The position numbers and the translations under genes were made by a program. Shown here in pieces: positions 27,003 through 35,249 of a DNA stretch of 64,000 nt. The first letter of the stretch is position 1, and each line of letters begins with the position of its first letter. The stretch spans positions 62,001-126,000 of the forward strand of contig CANQVZ010000001.1 in the NCBI GenBank assembly GCA_947627425.1, in the 5' to 3' direction. This DNA comes from an uncultured Clostridia bacterium. GTDB taxonomy: Bacteria; Bacillota; Clostridia; Lachnospirales; CAG-274. The notes under the pieces are model-generated. The model was given only the letters and a program-made list of their open reading frames with translations, did not search any database and was not told the DNA's origin.

Positions 27003-27120
27003 AGATTGTCGAAAAATTAAAAAAAATAAAAAAATGTTATACACGGGCGTGCAATGCACGCCCCTGCAAACCACTATGTGAGCTAATCGCTCGTAGGGGC
27101 GAGCATTGCTCGCCCGCTAA
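27003..27120 (-). repeat. Dispersed repeat, family A, copy A1
   Basis: Most of the 300-base gap after gatB is this element. Read on the minus strand it has hairpin GGGCGAGC/GCTCGCCC, CCTACGAG, GATTAGCTCACA, GTGGTTTG, and hairpin GGGCGTGC/GCACGCCC (27044-27116). It then has TATAACATTTTTTT and a right end TCTGA (27001-27005). Copy A2 at 37200 matches it over this whole length, including the T-rich right end. Both flanks of A1 carry the same 26-base terminator hairpin. Confidence 0.85.
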
Positions 27121-27151
27121 ATTTCATACAATAAGGTGTTTATCGACACGC

Positions 27152-27181
27152 AAAAATGGATGATTTTTCATCCATTTTTTT
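27152..27181 (+). terminator. Second identical copy of the gatB terminator hairpin
   Basis: The same 26 bases as 26976-27001, here followed by a run of T residues, so this copy should be the working terminator. GGTGTTTATCGA just before it is shared with the terminator at 7172. Confidence 0.85.
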
Positions 27182-27270
27182 ATTTGCGCGGGCGTTGCTT
27201 TTTTTGTAACAATATGTTATATTTAACTTATAATACAATTGCAATTTTGTCCTCGGGCAGGTGAAATATA

Positions 27271-28359
27271 ATGAAGAAAAAGCAAATCAAAAAAAATATA
27301 TGTATAGTCGGCGGAATATTTTCTTTGGCGCTTCTTTTTCGAATATTTTTTTTGGTACTTCTTTTCCACCCGGGTATTCATTATCCCGGTTTTTGGGAAA
27401 AATACAACTTAACTAACCCTATACAAGAGGAATACTCCGGACAGATCGATGTTTTTTCCGAATCGGGGCTTGATGATAATACACTTGTTGTTTTTACTGT
27501 AACACAAAATACGCTTGATAAATTTGCAGAAAATCATTCAAGGAGCGTTTTTGCCGATATTTCTGATAATTCAATATACGGCTTTAGTTATGAAAACGAG
27601 TTTATTGTGTGTACAAAACTGGATGCATTTCCATACACAGTTACTAAGGATTATTCATATAATATCGGTGAATTTATTGTTGACAGGTCGTTTCTGAATT
27701 TTTTTTCAAAAAGGACTTTAAGCAAAGTGCTTAAAAAGAACGGCGTTACGGATGAAATAACCAACATTACATTGATGAAACTTATGCCAAAAATCTTCAA
27801 TACGGATTCTTTGATCGCATGGATACAATGTGGTGATGAGGACTATTTTGTGTGCTGGGACAGGTGCTGGCAAGGCGTTGACAGATACAAGGAAAAATCT
27901 TTTAAGCATTTTTTTGCAGGCACCAAGTATAATTACTTTTCTTTTTATGATGATACAGCCTTCAAAACTGAATTTACAAGCAGATACTGTGATCTGACGA
28001 TGGGACAGGAGATAATAAGCAAATATAACACAAGAGTAAATCATATCTACGCTTATGTTCCGTTGTTTAAGATAATAGAAGCGGCAGGCTTTGAAACCAA
28101 GTGGATGGCAGAGGATAAAATGATGATAGTAAAGGACGATAGGACCATCATACTTACCTTTGAGAAACATAATTCATGGAGCAATGTTTGTTCTATGAAA
28201 CTGTATAGAGATGGCAAAGCCTTGCTTAATGACTTTATTGTGTGCGATCTTTCTTATAACGACTGTATTATAACCGATGAGGATTATAGAAGAATAACTA
28301 ATATAATAGGTTTAAGGCTGAATGTGGATTATGAAAACAAGAGTGTAAGTCTGAGTTAA
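27271..28359 (+). CDS. Unknown membrane-anchored protein, possible C-terminal stalk-like domain
   Basis: 362 residues, function not recognised. A Lys-rich start is followed by one membrane helix (about 9-33), so the rest is probably outside the cell. The last 100 residues (YVPLFKIIEAAGFETKWMAE, then GLRLNVDYENKSVSLS) resemble the stalk domain once called copper amine oxidase N-terminal-like, in which a VPLR-xI-E-A-G-W segment recurs; this is an inference. The middle has several aromatic-rich strands and four cysteines. The DNA is AT-richer than the housekeeping genes around it, which suggests accessory or acquired sequence. GCAGGTG before the ATG is a weak ribosome site. Confidence 0.7.
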   Translation: MKKKQIKKNICIVGGIFSLALLFRIFFLVLLFHPGIHYPGFWEKYNLTNPIQEEYSGQIDVFSESGLDDNTLVVFTVTQNTLDKFAENHSRSVFADISDNSIYGFSYENEFIVCTKLDAFPYTVTKDYSYNIGEFIVDRSFLNFFSKRTLSKVLKKNGVTDEITNITLMKLMPKIFNTDSLIAWIQCGDEDYFVCWDRCWQGVDRYKEKSFKHFFAGTKYNYFSFYDDTAFKTEFTSRYCDLTMGQEIISKYNTRVNHIYAYVPLFKIIEAAGFETKWMAEDKMMIVKDDRTIILTFEKHNSWSNVCSMKLYRDGKALLNDFIVCDLSYNDCIITDEDYRRITNIIGLRLNVDYENKSVSLS

Positions 28360-28482
28360 GATCGATATTGACAGGCAGGGTGCTTTTAAACCCGATAACA
28401 TAAAAATATAATTAATTTACTTAGGTAGAGAATGAGTATGAAAAAGGCAATTATCAATATAGTTAAAGGGGAGCATAATAAT

Positions 28483-28905
28483 ATGAAAAATTTTATAAAA
28501 AAATTTTTATATGTAGAACTTTACATTATTTGCTCCATTGTATTTATGGTAATAATAGAAATATTTGCAATATTTTATATTAGACTTAACAGAGAACAAA
28601 TTGTAAAACTGGAAAATATTTTTTATGCAGCACTTATCGTATTTAGCTTTATTTGGGGATATTCTTCTCTTATAAAAAAATATGTGCTGACTAATTTTGA
28701 TAAGTTTATTTTGTTAGCCTTTAACTTTGTTTTAAGTTTAATAGCTGTTGTAAATGAATACAATGATTCAGGATATTTTTATTTTATCAACATAATGGCT
28801 ATATTGATGTATTTGGCTTTAATTATAGGACATAGTCTTAAAAATACGGTATTAAAATTACAAAAAGATAAGATAAAAACAGATAGCTCAGAAAATGAAA
28901 GTTGA
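28483..28905 (+). CDS. Small four-helix membrane protein, unknown
   Basis: 140 residues with about four predicted membrane helices (near 10-32, 42-60, 70-90 and 98-118) and a Lys/Glu-rich cytoplasmic tail. The ATG at 28483 follows AAAGGGGAG; earlier in-frame ATGs at 28432 and 28438 have a poorer site, so the 157-residue reading is less likely. The gene is AT-rich like its upstream neighbour. No family is recognised, and no toxin, immunity or transporter motif is visible. Confidence 0.65.
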   Translation: MKNFIKKFLYVELYIICSIVFMVIIEIFAIFYIRLNREQIVKLENIFYAALIVFSFIWGYSSLIKKYVLTNFDKFILLAFNFVLSLIAVVNEYNDSGYFYFINIMAILMYLALIIGHSLKNTVLKLQKDKIKTDSSENES

Positions 28906-29004
28906 CAACAGTGATTTAAGCATATTCTGTGAATTTTCCACTAATGGTATAATCAAATATAAACATAATATAGAATATAAAAATACAAATAGTTTTGATT
29001 CTTC

Positions 29005-29043
29005 AAAAAAAGGCAGGTCAGTTTTAATGCTGCTCTGCCTTTG
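29005..29043 (-). terminator. Terminator of the Rpn-type gene
   Basis: On the minus strand AAAGGCAG pairs with CTGCCTTT, followed by a run of T residues (complement of 29005-29012). It lies just after the Rpn-type gene's stop. Confidence 0.8.
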
Positions 29044-29051
29044 ATATGATT

Positions 29052-30032
29052 TTACTTTAACAATTCCTCATACTTTGCATAGTCGGACTTGGGAACCTTC
29101 AGAAGTTCAAGCGCTTTTTCTAAAGGCATACTCAAGCCTTCCATGATATTTTTGATATTCTCCAACAAAGTATTTTCTGAACCTTGTGCTATGCCTTGTA
29201 CTAAACCTTTTTCAATTCCTTTTTCAATACCTCTATCATATACACCTAAGCTGTAATCACACATTTCATACACCTCCGTTTGCATTTCTTCACTCATCTT
29301 TATATTATATTCACTTTCAAGCACCTGTTTTTTGGTGTCAAGGCTCACATCCTCTGAAAACAGCACGTCAAGCATTTTAATAAGCCCGGAGTAATTGCCG
29401 TCCTTTTCTCTGCCGAGGCAGACAAGCACGACCTCGTCCGTGTCGTAATATCCTCTGAGGTTAGGCGCGCTGCCCACCAAGTTTGTTTCCGTAAGATGAA
29501 TACGCTTTATGGTATTTCTCATCTCGACATATGGATTTGTAAGCACCCATATGGAAATTACCTTTTTGATTTTTTCATATTCGCCGTTTACAAACTCTCT
29601 GCCGTACTGATGCGACAGCATACGAGCGCAGTAATATCTCGCTCGCCTTAGAAGATTGTGCAAAGATTTGATCCTGCTCTGTGCCTCTATATTAATTATA
29701 AGCTTTACCTGCTCATTTGATACGGGTATACATACATCAAATAAAATATCATATCTTGCCGTGCCCTCGTCTATGGAGCTGTCCTCCGTGTTTTTGCCGT
29801 CTATGACTATGCCCTCGTCCTGATGTACGGCTTCTTCGGACACAAGAGGCTTGCCCTCTATGTATTTTTCGGCGATCTCGTTTGCATCAAAATCCTTGAA
29901 CTCGGCAAGACAGCCCTTTAATATATGCGCCAGTATTATCTTAAATGATAACACCTTTTTGCAGGCTTCGTCAAGCTTGGGATTTCTGTAAGCGGTATCT
30001 ATTGTTCTTGAAACAGGCGTATTTCTTTCCAT
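29052..30032 (-). CDS. Rpn family PD-(D/E)XK nuclease (putative transposase-like)
   Basis: A 326-residue member of the Rpn / PDDEXK_2 family. The nuclease core reads ARYDILFDVCIP, then VKLIINIEAQ (the E-x-Q form of the motif), then RRARYYCARMLSHQYG. The tail has a repeated RGIEKGIEKGL segment and a helical C-terminus, as in many family members. E. coli Rpn proteins are DNA nucleases that promote recA-independent recombination. Clostridial genomes hold many paralogues, often annotated as transposases. No terminal inverted repeats or target duplications were seen around it. Its codon use is mixed. It lies between AT-rich unknown genes and tRNA-Phe. Confidence 0.88.
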   Translation of the reverse strand: MERNTPVSRTIDTAYRNPKLDEACKKVLSFKIILAHILKGCLAEFKDFDANEIAEKYIEGKPLVSEEAVHQDEGIVIDGKNTEDSSIDEGTARYDILFDVCIPVSNEQVKLIINIEAQSRIKSLHNLLRRARYYCARMLSHQYGREFVNGEYEKIKKVISIWVLTNPYVEMRNTIKRIHLTETNLVGSAPNLRGYYDTDEVVLVCLGREKDGNYSGLIKMLDVLFSEDVSLDTKKQVLESEYNIKMSEEMQTEVYEMCDYSLGVYDRGIEKGIEKGLVQGIAQGSENTLLENIKNIMEGLSMPLEKALELLKVPKSDYAKYEELLK

Positions 30033-30151
30033 AGCCCATTATTCCTCCTCTTTGTTTCTAATTATATTTTATTATAACGGCGATAAAAAGTCAAGTAAAA
30101 CGCTTTGTCTGCTTTTTACATTAGTTTACATAAAAAACGCAATAAAAAAAA

Positions 30152-30224
<73 letters not shown>

Positions 30225-30313
30225 ATGGTGCTGTGAAAGGTATAAAACCAATCAACAAATGATATATTACCACAAAAAAAGAAGTTTGTCAATATTTTTT
30301 TTGATAAACCGTT

Positions 30314-30399
30314 CAAAAAAAGCTCCTCAAAAAGCCAGAAAGGGTAGGTGGGGGAGAGCTTTAAGAAGAGCTATATGCGGCTGTCTAAAAAACAGCCAC
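30314..30399 (-). ncRNA. Candidate structured RNA ending in a terminator with two rival partners
   Basis: On the minus strand a hairpin GTGGCTGT/ACAGCCGC (30392-30399 with 30377-30384) is followed by AGCTCTTC (30365-30372), AAAGCTCT (30355-30362), a C-rich part with ACCCTT, and then GAGGAGCT plus T7 (30314-30328). Both AGCTCTTC and AAAGCTCT can pair with the same terminator arm, which is the form of a switch or attenuator. A promoter-like sequence lies just upstream. It occupies the 331-base gap between the hydrolase gene and tRNA-Phe. It matches no RNA family I know, and no transcription evidence is available. Confidence 0.4.
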
Positions 30400-30403
30400 C
30401 CTT

Positions 30404-30432
30404 AATATAACACATTTTGACCTTTAAGTAAA
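30404..30432 (-). promoter_or_regulatory. Possible promoter of the candidate RNA
   Basis: On the minus strand TTTACT (30427-30432), 17 bases, TATATT (30404-30409) preceded by TGT (extended -10). The start would fall near 30397, at the foot of the first hairpin. Confidence 0.45.
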
Positions 30433-30469
30433 TGAATAAACTGTAAATTAATATTAAGAAAAATATATT

Positions 30470-30507
30470 AAAAAGTCCACAAACCTTGAATTTATGGACT
30501 TTTTATT
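30470..30507. terminator. Bidirectional terminator after the hydrolase gene
   Basis: AAAAAGTCCA (30470-30479) pairs with TGGACTTTTT (30495-30504). A/T runs on both sides allow function on either strand; the hydrolase gene on the minus strand is the obvious user. Confidence 0.85.
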
Positions 30508-30556
30508 AACAATATAAACCTTGTAAAGATTTTTCAAATTTGTAAACAAATGCCAT

Positions 30557-31510
30557 TCAGCCCGCCCTTTCAATAAAGCCGAATACGCCCCTCCAGTATC
30601 TTTCACCGTCCACAAGTGCGGACACGCCGTGTCCCGCTCCCTTTATTATCATGAGCGCTTTTTTGCACCTTGCTTTTTTGTAGAGCCTGTACGCCGTTTT
30701 AGTCGGTACAAGACTGTCTTTTTCGCCGTGTATGAAAAACGTGGGTATTTTTATGCGCGCCACTCTGTCTATGGGTGAGGCAAGCCTTAGGTCGTAGCCC
30801 GCTCTTTTAATACAGAGCATATTCAGTATATTCACAAGGGGAAAGGGCGGCAAGCCGAGATTGTGCATAAGCTCATAGCCTATTATGCCGTCGGCGCTTT
30901 CAAAGCTGCAATCGCTTATAACAGCCCTCACATTTTCGGGCAGTCTTTCTGACGCCGCCATGAGCACGGACGCAGCGCCCATGCTCACACCGTAGAGATA
31001 TATTTTTGCGTTTTTGTTTCCCCTTATTATAAGCCGAATGATGTTTATTATGTCCCGGCAGTCAGTAAACCCCATGCCTATATATTTTCCTCCGCTCCTG
31101 CCGTGGCAGCGCAGGTCGGGCGCAACTACATTCAAGCCCCTGTCATAGAATTTTTTTGACGCATGGGCAAGAGCAGAGCCATCGCAGCCATACCCGTGAA
31201 CAACCACAGCCCATTTGTCAGAAATCTCCTGCTGAATATATATCTTACAATATATAGGGGCGTCATCATAACCCTTAACATAACAGGCAGTATTTCTGCC
31301 GTTTTGCTCCCATCGTTTTCTTTTTTCTTTTTCATTTTTGTTGTCCTCCTCCATTATTTTCTGCTCTCTTGAAAGATCAGTCAGCCCTGCCAGCTTCAGC
31401 TTGTCGCCTGCGCCGAGTATGGTTTCAAACACGGCGCCCATCTCATTTGCAAATTCCGCAAGCCCCAGCGAAAGCCCCGCCGTAAGCAAAAGCTTATTCC
31501 TTGTTTTCAT
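30557..31510 (-). CDS. Alpha/beta hydrolase (S33/S9-like)
   Basis: A 317-residue hydrolase. An N-terminal segment of about 75 residues with one weak hydrophobic stretch and a Lys/Glu-rich linker precedes the fold. VVVHGYGCDGS holds the oxyanion loop, GVSMGAAS the nucleophile Ser, FFIHGEKDSLVP the acid Asp, and GAGHGVS the catalytic His. The type is close to the BAAT/S33-like hydrolases of Firmicutes (YqkD type); the substrate is unknown. The start is supported by GGAGAG and overlaps the end of the 47-codon gene upstream, so the two are translationally coupled. Confidence 0.88.
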   Translation of the reverse strand: MKTRNKLLLTAGLSLGLAEFANEMGAVFETILGAGDKLKLAGLTDLSREQKIMEEDNKNEKEKRKRWEQNGRNTACYVKGYDDAPIYCKIYIQQEISDKWAVVVHGYGCDGSALAHASKKFYDRGLNVVAPDLRCHGRSGGKYIGMGFTDCRDIINIIRLIIRGNKNAKIYLYGVSMGAASVLMAASERLPENVRAVISDCSFESADGIIGYELMHNLGLPPFPLVNILNMLCIKRAGYDLRLASPIDRVARIKIPTFFIHGEKDSLVPTKTAYRLYKKARCKKALMIIKGAGHGVSALVDGERYWRGVFGFIERAG

Positions 31511-31637
31511 CTTCGTGCTCTCCGTTGAAGTCTATGAAGCTTTCGCCTATGGAATCCGTTACGCCCTCCGAAAGATGCGCCAAGTCTCCGTCGTTATACA
31601 TAAGCCCTATCAAAAAATCCTTCTGCTTTTTGTCCAA
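31494..31637 (-). CDS. 47-residue protein with TTG start, coupled to the hydrolase gene
   Basis: A small gene with a strong AAGGAGG site before a TTG start, reading LDKKQKDFLIGLMYNDGDLA and ending in an acidic tail before TAA. Its last 17 bases overlap the hydrolase start. The composition (acidic, one short hydrophobic stretch) does not identify it. It is probably real because of the site, the overlap, and coding-like third-position use shared with its neighbours. An internal ATG at codon 13 has no site. Confidence 0.6.
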   Translation of the reverse strand: MDKKQKDFLIGLMYNDGDLAHLSEGVTDSIGESFIDFNGEHEDENKE

Positions 31638-31750
31638 GCCAAACACCTCCTTAAAGCTATTTTGTTCAATTGTTTTGATAATAATACTTTATTTTCCGCT
31701 TTAAATATGTTAAAATTATACATACACAAAAATTGTCGGGAGGCAAGTCT

Positions 31751-33100
31751 ATGCTCGCAAAGGTAAGAGAGACCGTTGAAAAATATAATATGCTCACAAA
31801 GGGCGACAGCGTGGTTGTCGGCGTTTCGGGCGGAGCGGACTCCGTGTGTCTTGCCGATGTGCTGAACCGCCTTAAGGACGAATACGAGCTGGACATCACG
31901 CTTGTGCATGTCAATCACAACATAAGGGGCGATGAAGCCAAGCGCGATGAAAACTTCGTAAGAGAGCTTGCCAAAAAATACGGCAACAAAATAAGGGTTT
32001 TCAGCTATCCCGTTGAAAGCATAGCCAAGGACGAGGGAATAACGGTCGAGGAGGCGGGCAGAAGGCTCCGCTATGAGGCGTTCGGCATTGCCGCGGGCAA
32101 AGACGGCAAAATAGCCGTTGCCCACAACACCAACGACAACTGCGAAACCATGTTTATGCGCTTTTTCAGAGGCACGGGCATAAAGGGCTTAAGAGGTATA
32201 GCCCCCGTGAGGGACAATATCATAAGACCGCTTCTTTATGTGTCGAGAGATGAAATAGAAGCCTATTGCAAAGAAAACGGCTTGAGCTGGTGTACGGACT
32301 GCACCAACAGCGTTGAGCAGTACACAAGGAATAAGATACGCCTTTCCGTCATACCGCTTGTGCAGAGGGAATTTAACGAAAATATAGTCAATACGCTTCT
32401 CAGGACCTCTCAGCTCATGTCGGAGGAGGACGACTATATTGAAAGACAGGCGCAGAGGGCTTATAAAGAGTGCGAAACGGAGCCTCACAGAATACTTGCG
32501 GACAAGCTTCTCAGCTTTGACAGAGTGCTCCAAAAGCGCATAGTGCGCATTGGCTTCAGGGATTTTTCGCCCGATCTGCACGATATTTCTTTCAGCCATG
32601 TTGAAAATGTGCTTTCCCTTGCGGAGGGCGCAAGCGGAAAGTATGCGGAGCTTCCCCATGGACTAAGAGCCGTGAGAGAGCACAACACCATTCTTTTCTG
32701 TAAGGCGGCGGATGAAGAAGCCGAGCCGGATATATTGCTTGAAAGGGATAAAAAATACAGCTTTAAAAACATAAGCGTAATGCTTTCGGAGCAAAAAAAA
32801 GCGGAAAAATGCAAAAAAATGTATACCGTAAGTCTGGATTGTGATAAAATGGAAGGAGAACCCGTTTTAAGATTCAGGCGCGAGGGAGATAAAATAAGGC
32901 TGCCCTTTGGCACAAAGAGCCTTAAAAAGCTCTTTATAGACGACAAAATACCCCTAAGCAAAAGAAATGCCATACCGCTCATAGCCTACGGCAGCGATGT
33001 GGTATGGATAAGCGGTGTGAAGACATCGGCATATTACAGAGCGGGCGAAAACAGCAGAATACTTTATTTATATGTATGGGAGGACAACGAAAATGACTGA
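31751..33100 (+). CDS. tilS: tRNA(Ile)-lysidine synthase
   Basis: A 449-residue N-type ATP pyrophosphatase that puts lysine on C34 of the AUA-reading tRNA(Ile), an essential step. The PP-loop SGGADS is at residues 26-31. HVNHNIRGDEAKRDE and VAHNTNDNCETMFMRFFRGTG follow, with the TilS C-terminal domain after residue 370. The organism uses ATA heavily, so the enzyme is in strong demand. The start at 31751 follows GGGAGG; earlier frame is not coding. An extended -10 (TGTTAAAAT, 31708-31716) drives it, divergent from the small gene at 31637. It overlaps hpt by eight bases. Confidence 0.96.
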   Translation: MLAKVRETVEKYNMLTKGDSVVVGVSGGADSVCLADVLNRLKDEYELDITLVHVNHNIRGDEAKRDENFVRELAKKYGNKIRVFSYPVESIAKDEGITVEEAGRRLRYEAFGIAAGKDGKIAVAHNTNDNCETMFMRFFRGTGIKGLRGIAPVRDNIIRPLLYVSRDEIEAYCKENGLSWCTDCTNSVEQYTRNKIRLSVIPLVQREFNENIVNTLLRTSQLMSEEDDYIERQAQRAYKECETEPHRILADKLLSFDRVLQKRIVRIGFRDFSPDLHDISFSHVENVLSLAEGASGKYAELPHGLRAVREHNTILFCKAADEEAEPDILLERDKKYSFKNISVMLSEQKKAEKCKKMYTVSLDCDKMEGEPVLRFRREGDKIRLPFGTKSLKKLFIDDKIPLSKRNAIPLIAYGSDVVWISGVKTSAYYRAGENSRILYLYVWEDNEND

Positions 33101-33623
33101 AAGAGTTACAACACTCATTTCCGAAAAGGAGCTTAAAGAAAGAGTAACGAGCATAGCCGCTGAGATAACAAAGAGCTACAACGGCGAGGAGGTCAAGACT
33201 ATATGTGTCTTAAAGGGCGCGGTAATGTTTATGGTGGATCTGGTCAAGTATCTGGAGCTTCCCGTCAAGTTCGACTTCATGGATGTTTCAAGCTACGGCA
33301 ACGACACGTCGTCAAGCGGAAACATAAAGATATTAAAGGACCTTGACGACCCCATAGAGGGTGAAAATATACTCATAGTCGAGGATATAATTGACAGCGG
33401 AAGGACGCTTTACTATCTCATAGAGTATTTAAAGAGCAAAAATCCCAAGTCAATAAAGCTCTGCACGCTTTTCAATAAGCCCGACAGACGCGAGTTCGAT
33501 GTGGAGGTGGACTGGATAGGCTTTGAGATACCCGATGAATTTATAGTTGGCTACGGTCTTGACTATGCCCAGCGCTACAGAAACCTTCCCTACATAGGCA
33601 TACTTCACTTTGACGAGGACTGA
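33093..33623 (+). CDS. hpt: Hypoxanthine phosphoribosyltransferase
   Basis: A 176-residue purine salvage enzyme making IMP or GMP from hypoxanthine or guanine and PRPP. CVLKGAVMFMVDL, SSYGNDTSSSG and the PRPP loop ILIVEDIIDSGRTL (93-106) are diagnostic. The ATG at 33093 lies inside the tilS end (ATGACTGA) after GGGAGG. tilS-hpt is a conserved Firmicutes pair; ftsH, often third, is absent here. Confidence 0.96.
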   Translation: MTERVTTLISEKELKERVTSIAAEITKSYNGEEVKTICVLKGAVMFMVDLVKYLELPVKFDFMDVSSYGNDTSSSGNIKILKDLDDPIEGENILIVEDIIDSGRTLYYLIEYLKSKNPKSIKLCTLFNKPDRREFDVEVDWIGFEIPDEFIVGYGLDYAQRYRNLPYIGILHFDED

Positions 33624-33645
33624 TATAGGGCTTCAAAGCCCTATA
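33624..33645. other. Hairpin between convergent hpt and the SpoVB-like gene
   Basis: TATAGGGCTT pairs with AAGCCCTATA (ten bases) right after the hpt stop and across the stop codon of the convergent gene. There is no U tract next to it, so it may be a weak terminator or only an RNA end-protecting hairpin. Confidence 0.5.
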
Positions 33646-35146
33646 ATCTCAAGTCCTCTTTTTTTATACAGCCCGTTTGGAATATCAGAAAAACATATAT
33701 CAAAAATGCCGCTGCCACCGTGCATATCATGTTGTATTTGAACTCGGTATTTTGCCAAATGTGCCTTGAACACATTTTTGACACCATGCAGGCTGCCGCT
33801 GAGGCTATTGCGGGCTTTATGAACTGTGAGGCGAGCGGAAGTTTTATTTCCAGTATACGGCTCACACGGTAAAGCGTCATAAATGTGATCATTATGCTGC
33901 TAAGTATCCACACATACAAAAAGGCGTTTATGCCGTAGAGCGGTATAAGAAGGACTATGCCCGCTATGTTTATAAGCGATGAAAAAACGCCCGTTTTGAA
34001 TATAAAAAGCTGTTCGCCAAGTCCGTTGAGCACTGCCGAGAGCGTTACTTGGGTGTACATGAAAGGACACATTATTGCAAGCATCCTCAGCATATTTCCT
34101 ATCTGTCTTTGAGAGTATATCAGTATTCCCAGCTCGTCGGGATAGGCTATGAATATTGCTGTTGTAAATACGCTTATTATGGCGGTTATCGTCAGGGACT
34201 GATGTATTGTGCTCTTTATGCGCAGCCTGTTTTTGAGCGCATAGCTTTCGGATATTGCGGGCATTGTCGCAGTCGCAAGAGCCGTCAGCAGCGATGAGGG
34301 AAATGTTATAAGGGGCATTGCCATTCCCGTGAGCCTTCCCAGCAGGCTTATTGCCTCCGATTCCGACATACCGAAGCGTATGAGCTGTCTTGGAATGAGC
34401 AGATTTTCGGCCGTTGAAAACAAGGACCCCGTCATACGGTTAAGCGTGAGAGGCACAGCCATTGCGCCTATCATCATTGCAGCCTTGCCTACAGACAGTG
34501 TGTGGCTGTAGTGCTTGTGCCGTGTTATGTGGTATATCAGCACATAAATAAAGGATATTATCTCTCCCGCTGCCATGCCCCACACGGCTGCTCCACAGGC
34601 ATATTCCAAGCCCCTCGGTATGAGAGTGGAGGCAAGCATATATATTACCGCCATTCTCACGCATTGTTCCAATATCTGACTTACGGCGGATATCGTTGTG
34701 TTCTGCAAGCCCAGATAATAGCCGCGCATGACGGAGCCTGCCGCCATGAAGGGAAAGCATAGGCTTATTATACGCAATGAAAGGGCAGTCTTGGGATTTT
34801 TTATTATGTATTCGGCTATTTCCTCGGAGAAGAAATACATTGCAAGGCTAAAGCATAGAGCTATACCTACGGCTGCGGCAACGGAGCAGTGCAGCAGCCT
34901 CTTTGCGTTTCCTATGCTGCCCTTTGCCTTTTCCTGCGCGGTAAGCTTTGACATGGTGGTGGAAAGTCCCGAGGATGACACAGACCACACCAGCATATAA
35001 AGCGGAGTTATAAGCTGAAAAAGTCCCATTCCTTCCGCACCTATTGTCTTTGCCATGTATATTCTGTAAAAGAAGCCTATCAGCCTTGTTATTATGTTTG
35101 CAGCGGTCAGTATCATCGCGCCCTTTATTATGGTCTGTCTGTACAT
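33641..35146 (-). CDS. SpoVB/MurJ-like polysaccharide flippase
   Basis: A 501-residue membrane protein with about 14 helices. MYRQTIIKGAMILTAANIITRLIGFFYRIYMAKTIGAEGMGLFQL is the typical start of the SpoVB branch of the MOP flippase superfamily, and SSGLSTTMSKLTAQE follows. SpoVB-type proteins move lipid-linked precursors across the membrane and in Bacillus are needed for spore cortex; the specific role here is not proven. The ATG at 35146 follows GCGGAG; a TTG six codons upstream is less likely. It is divergent from uvrC with 103 bases between. Confidence 0.88.
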   Translation of the reverse strand: MYRQTIIKGAMILTAANIITRLIGFFYRIYMAKTIGAEGMGLFQLITPLYMLVWSVSSSGLSTTMSKLTAQEKAKGSIGNAKRLLHCSVAAAVGIALCFSLAMYFFSEEIAEYIIKNPKTALSLRIISLCFPFMAAGSVMRGYYLGLQNTTISAVSQILEQCVRMAVIYMLASTLIPRGLEYACGAAVWGMAAGEIISFIYVLIYHITRHKHYSHTLSVGKAAMMIGAMAVPLTLNRMTGSLFSTAENLLIPRQLIRFGMSESEAISLLGRLTGMAMPLITFPSSLLTALATATMPAISESYALKNRLRIKSTIHQSLTITAIISVFTTAIFIAYPDELGILIYSQRQIGNMLRMLAIMCPFMYTQVTLSAVLNGLGEQLFIFKTGVFSSLINIAGIVLLIPLYGINAFLYVWILSSIMITFMTLYRVSRILEIKLPLASQFIKPAIASAAACMVSKMCSRHIWQNTEFKYNMICTVAAAFLIYVFLIFQTGCIKKEDLRL

Positions 35147-35249
35147 AAAATTATCTCCGCGCAAAAATGAGCTTAAAATATTTTATGAAAAAGTGTGTAA
35201 ATTATGAGGGATTTGTGTTAATATAAGGTATAGGTCAAAGGAGGTGACA

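Noticed and set aside
29052-30032. Rpn-type gene as a complete insertion sequence
   Set aside because: No terminal inverted repeats or target duplications were seen at either side; the neighbouring terminator and tRNA gene are intact.
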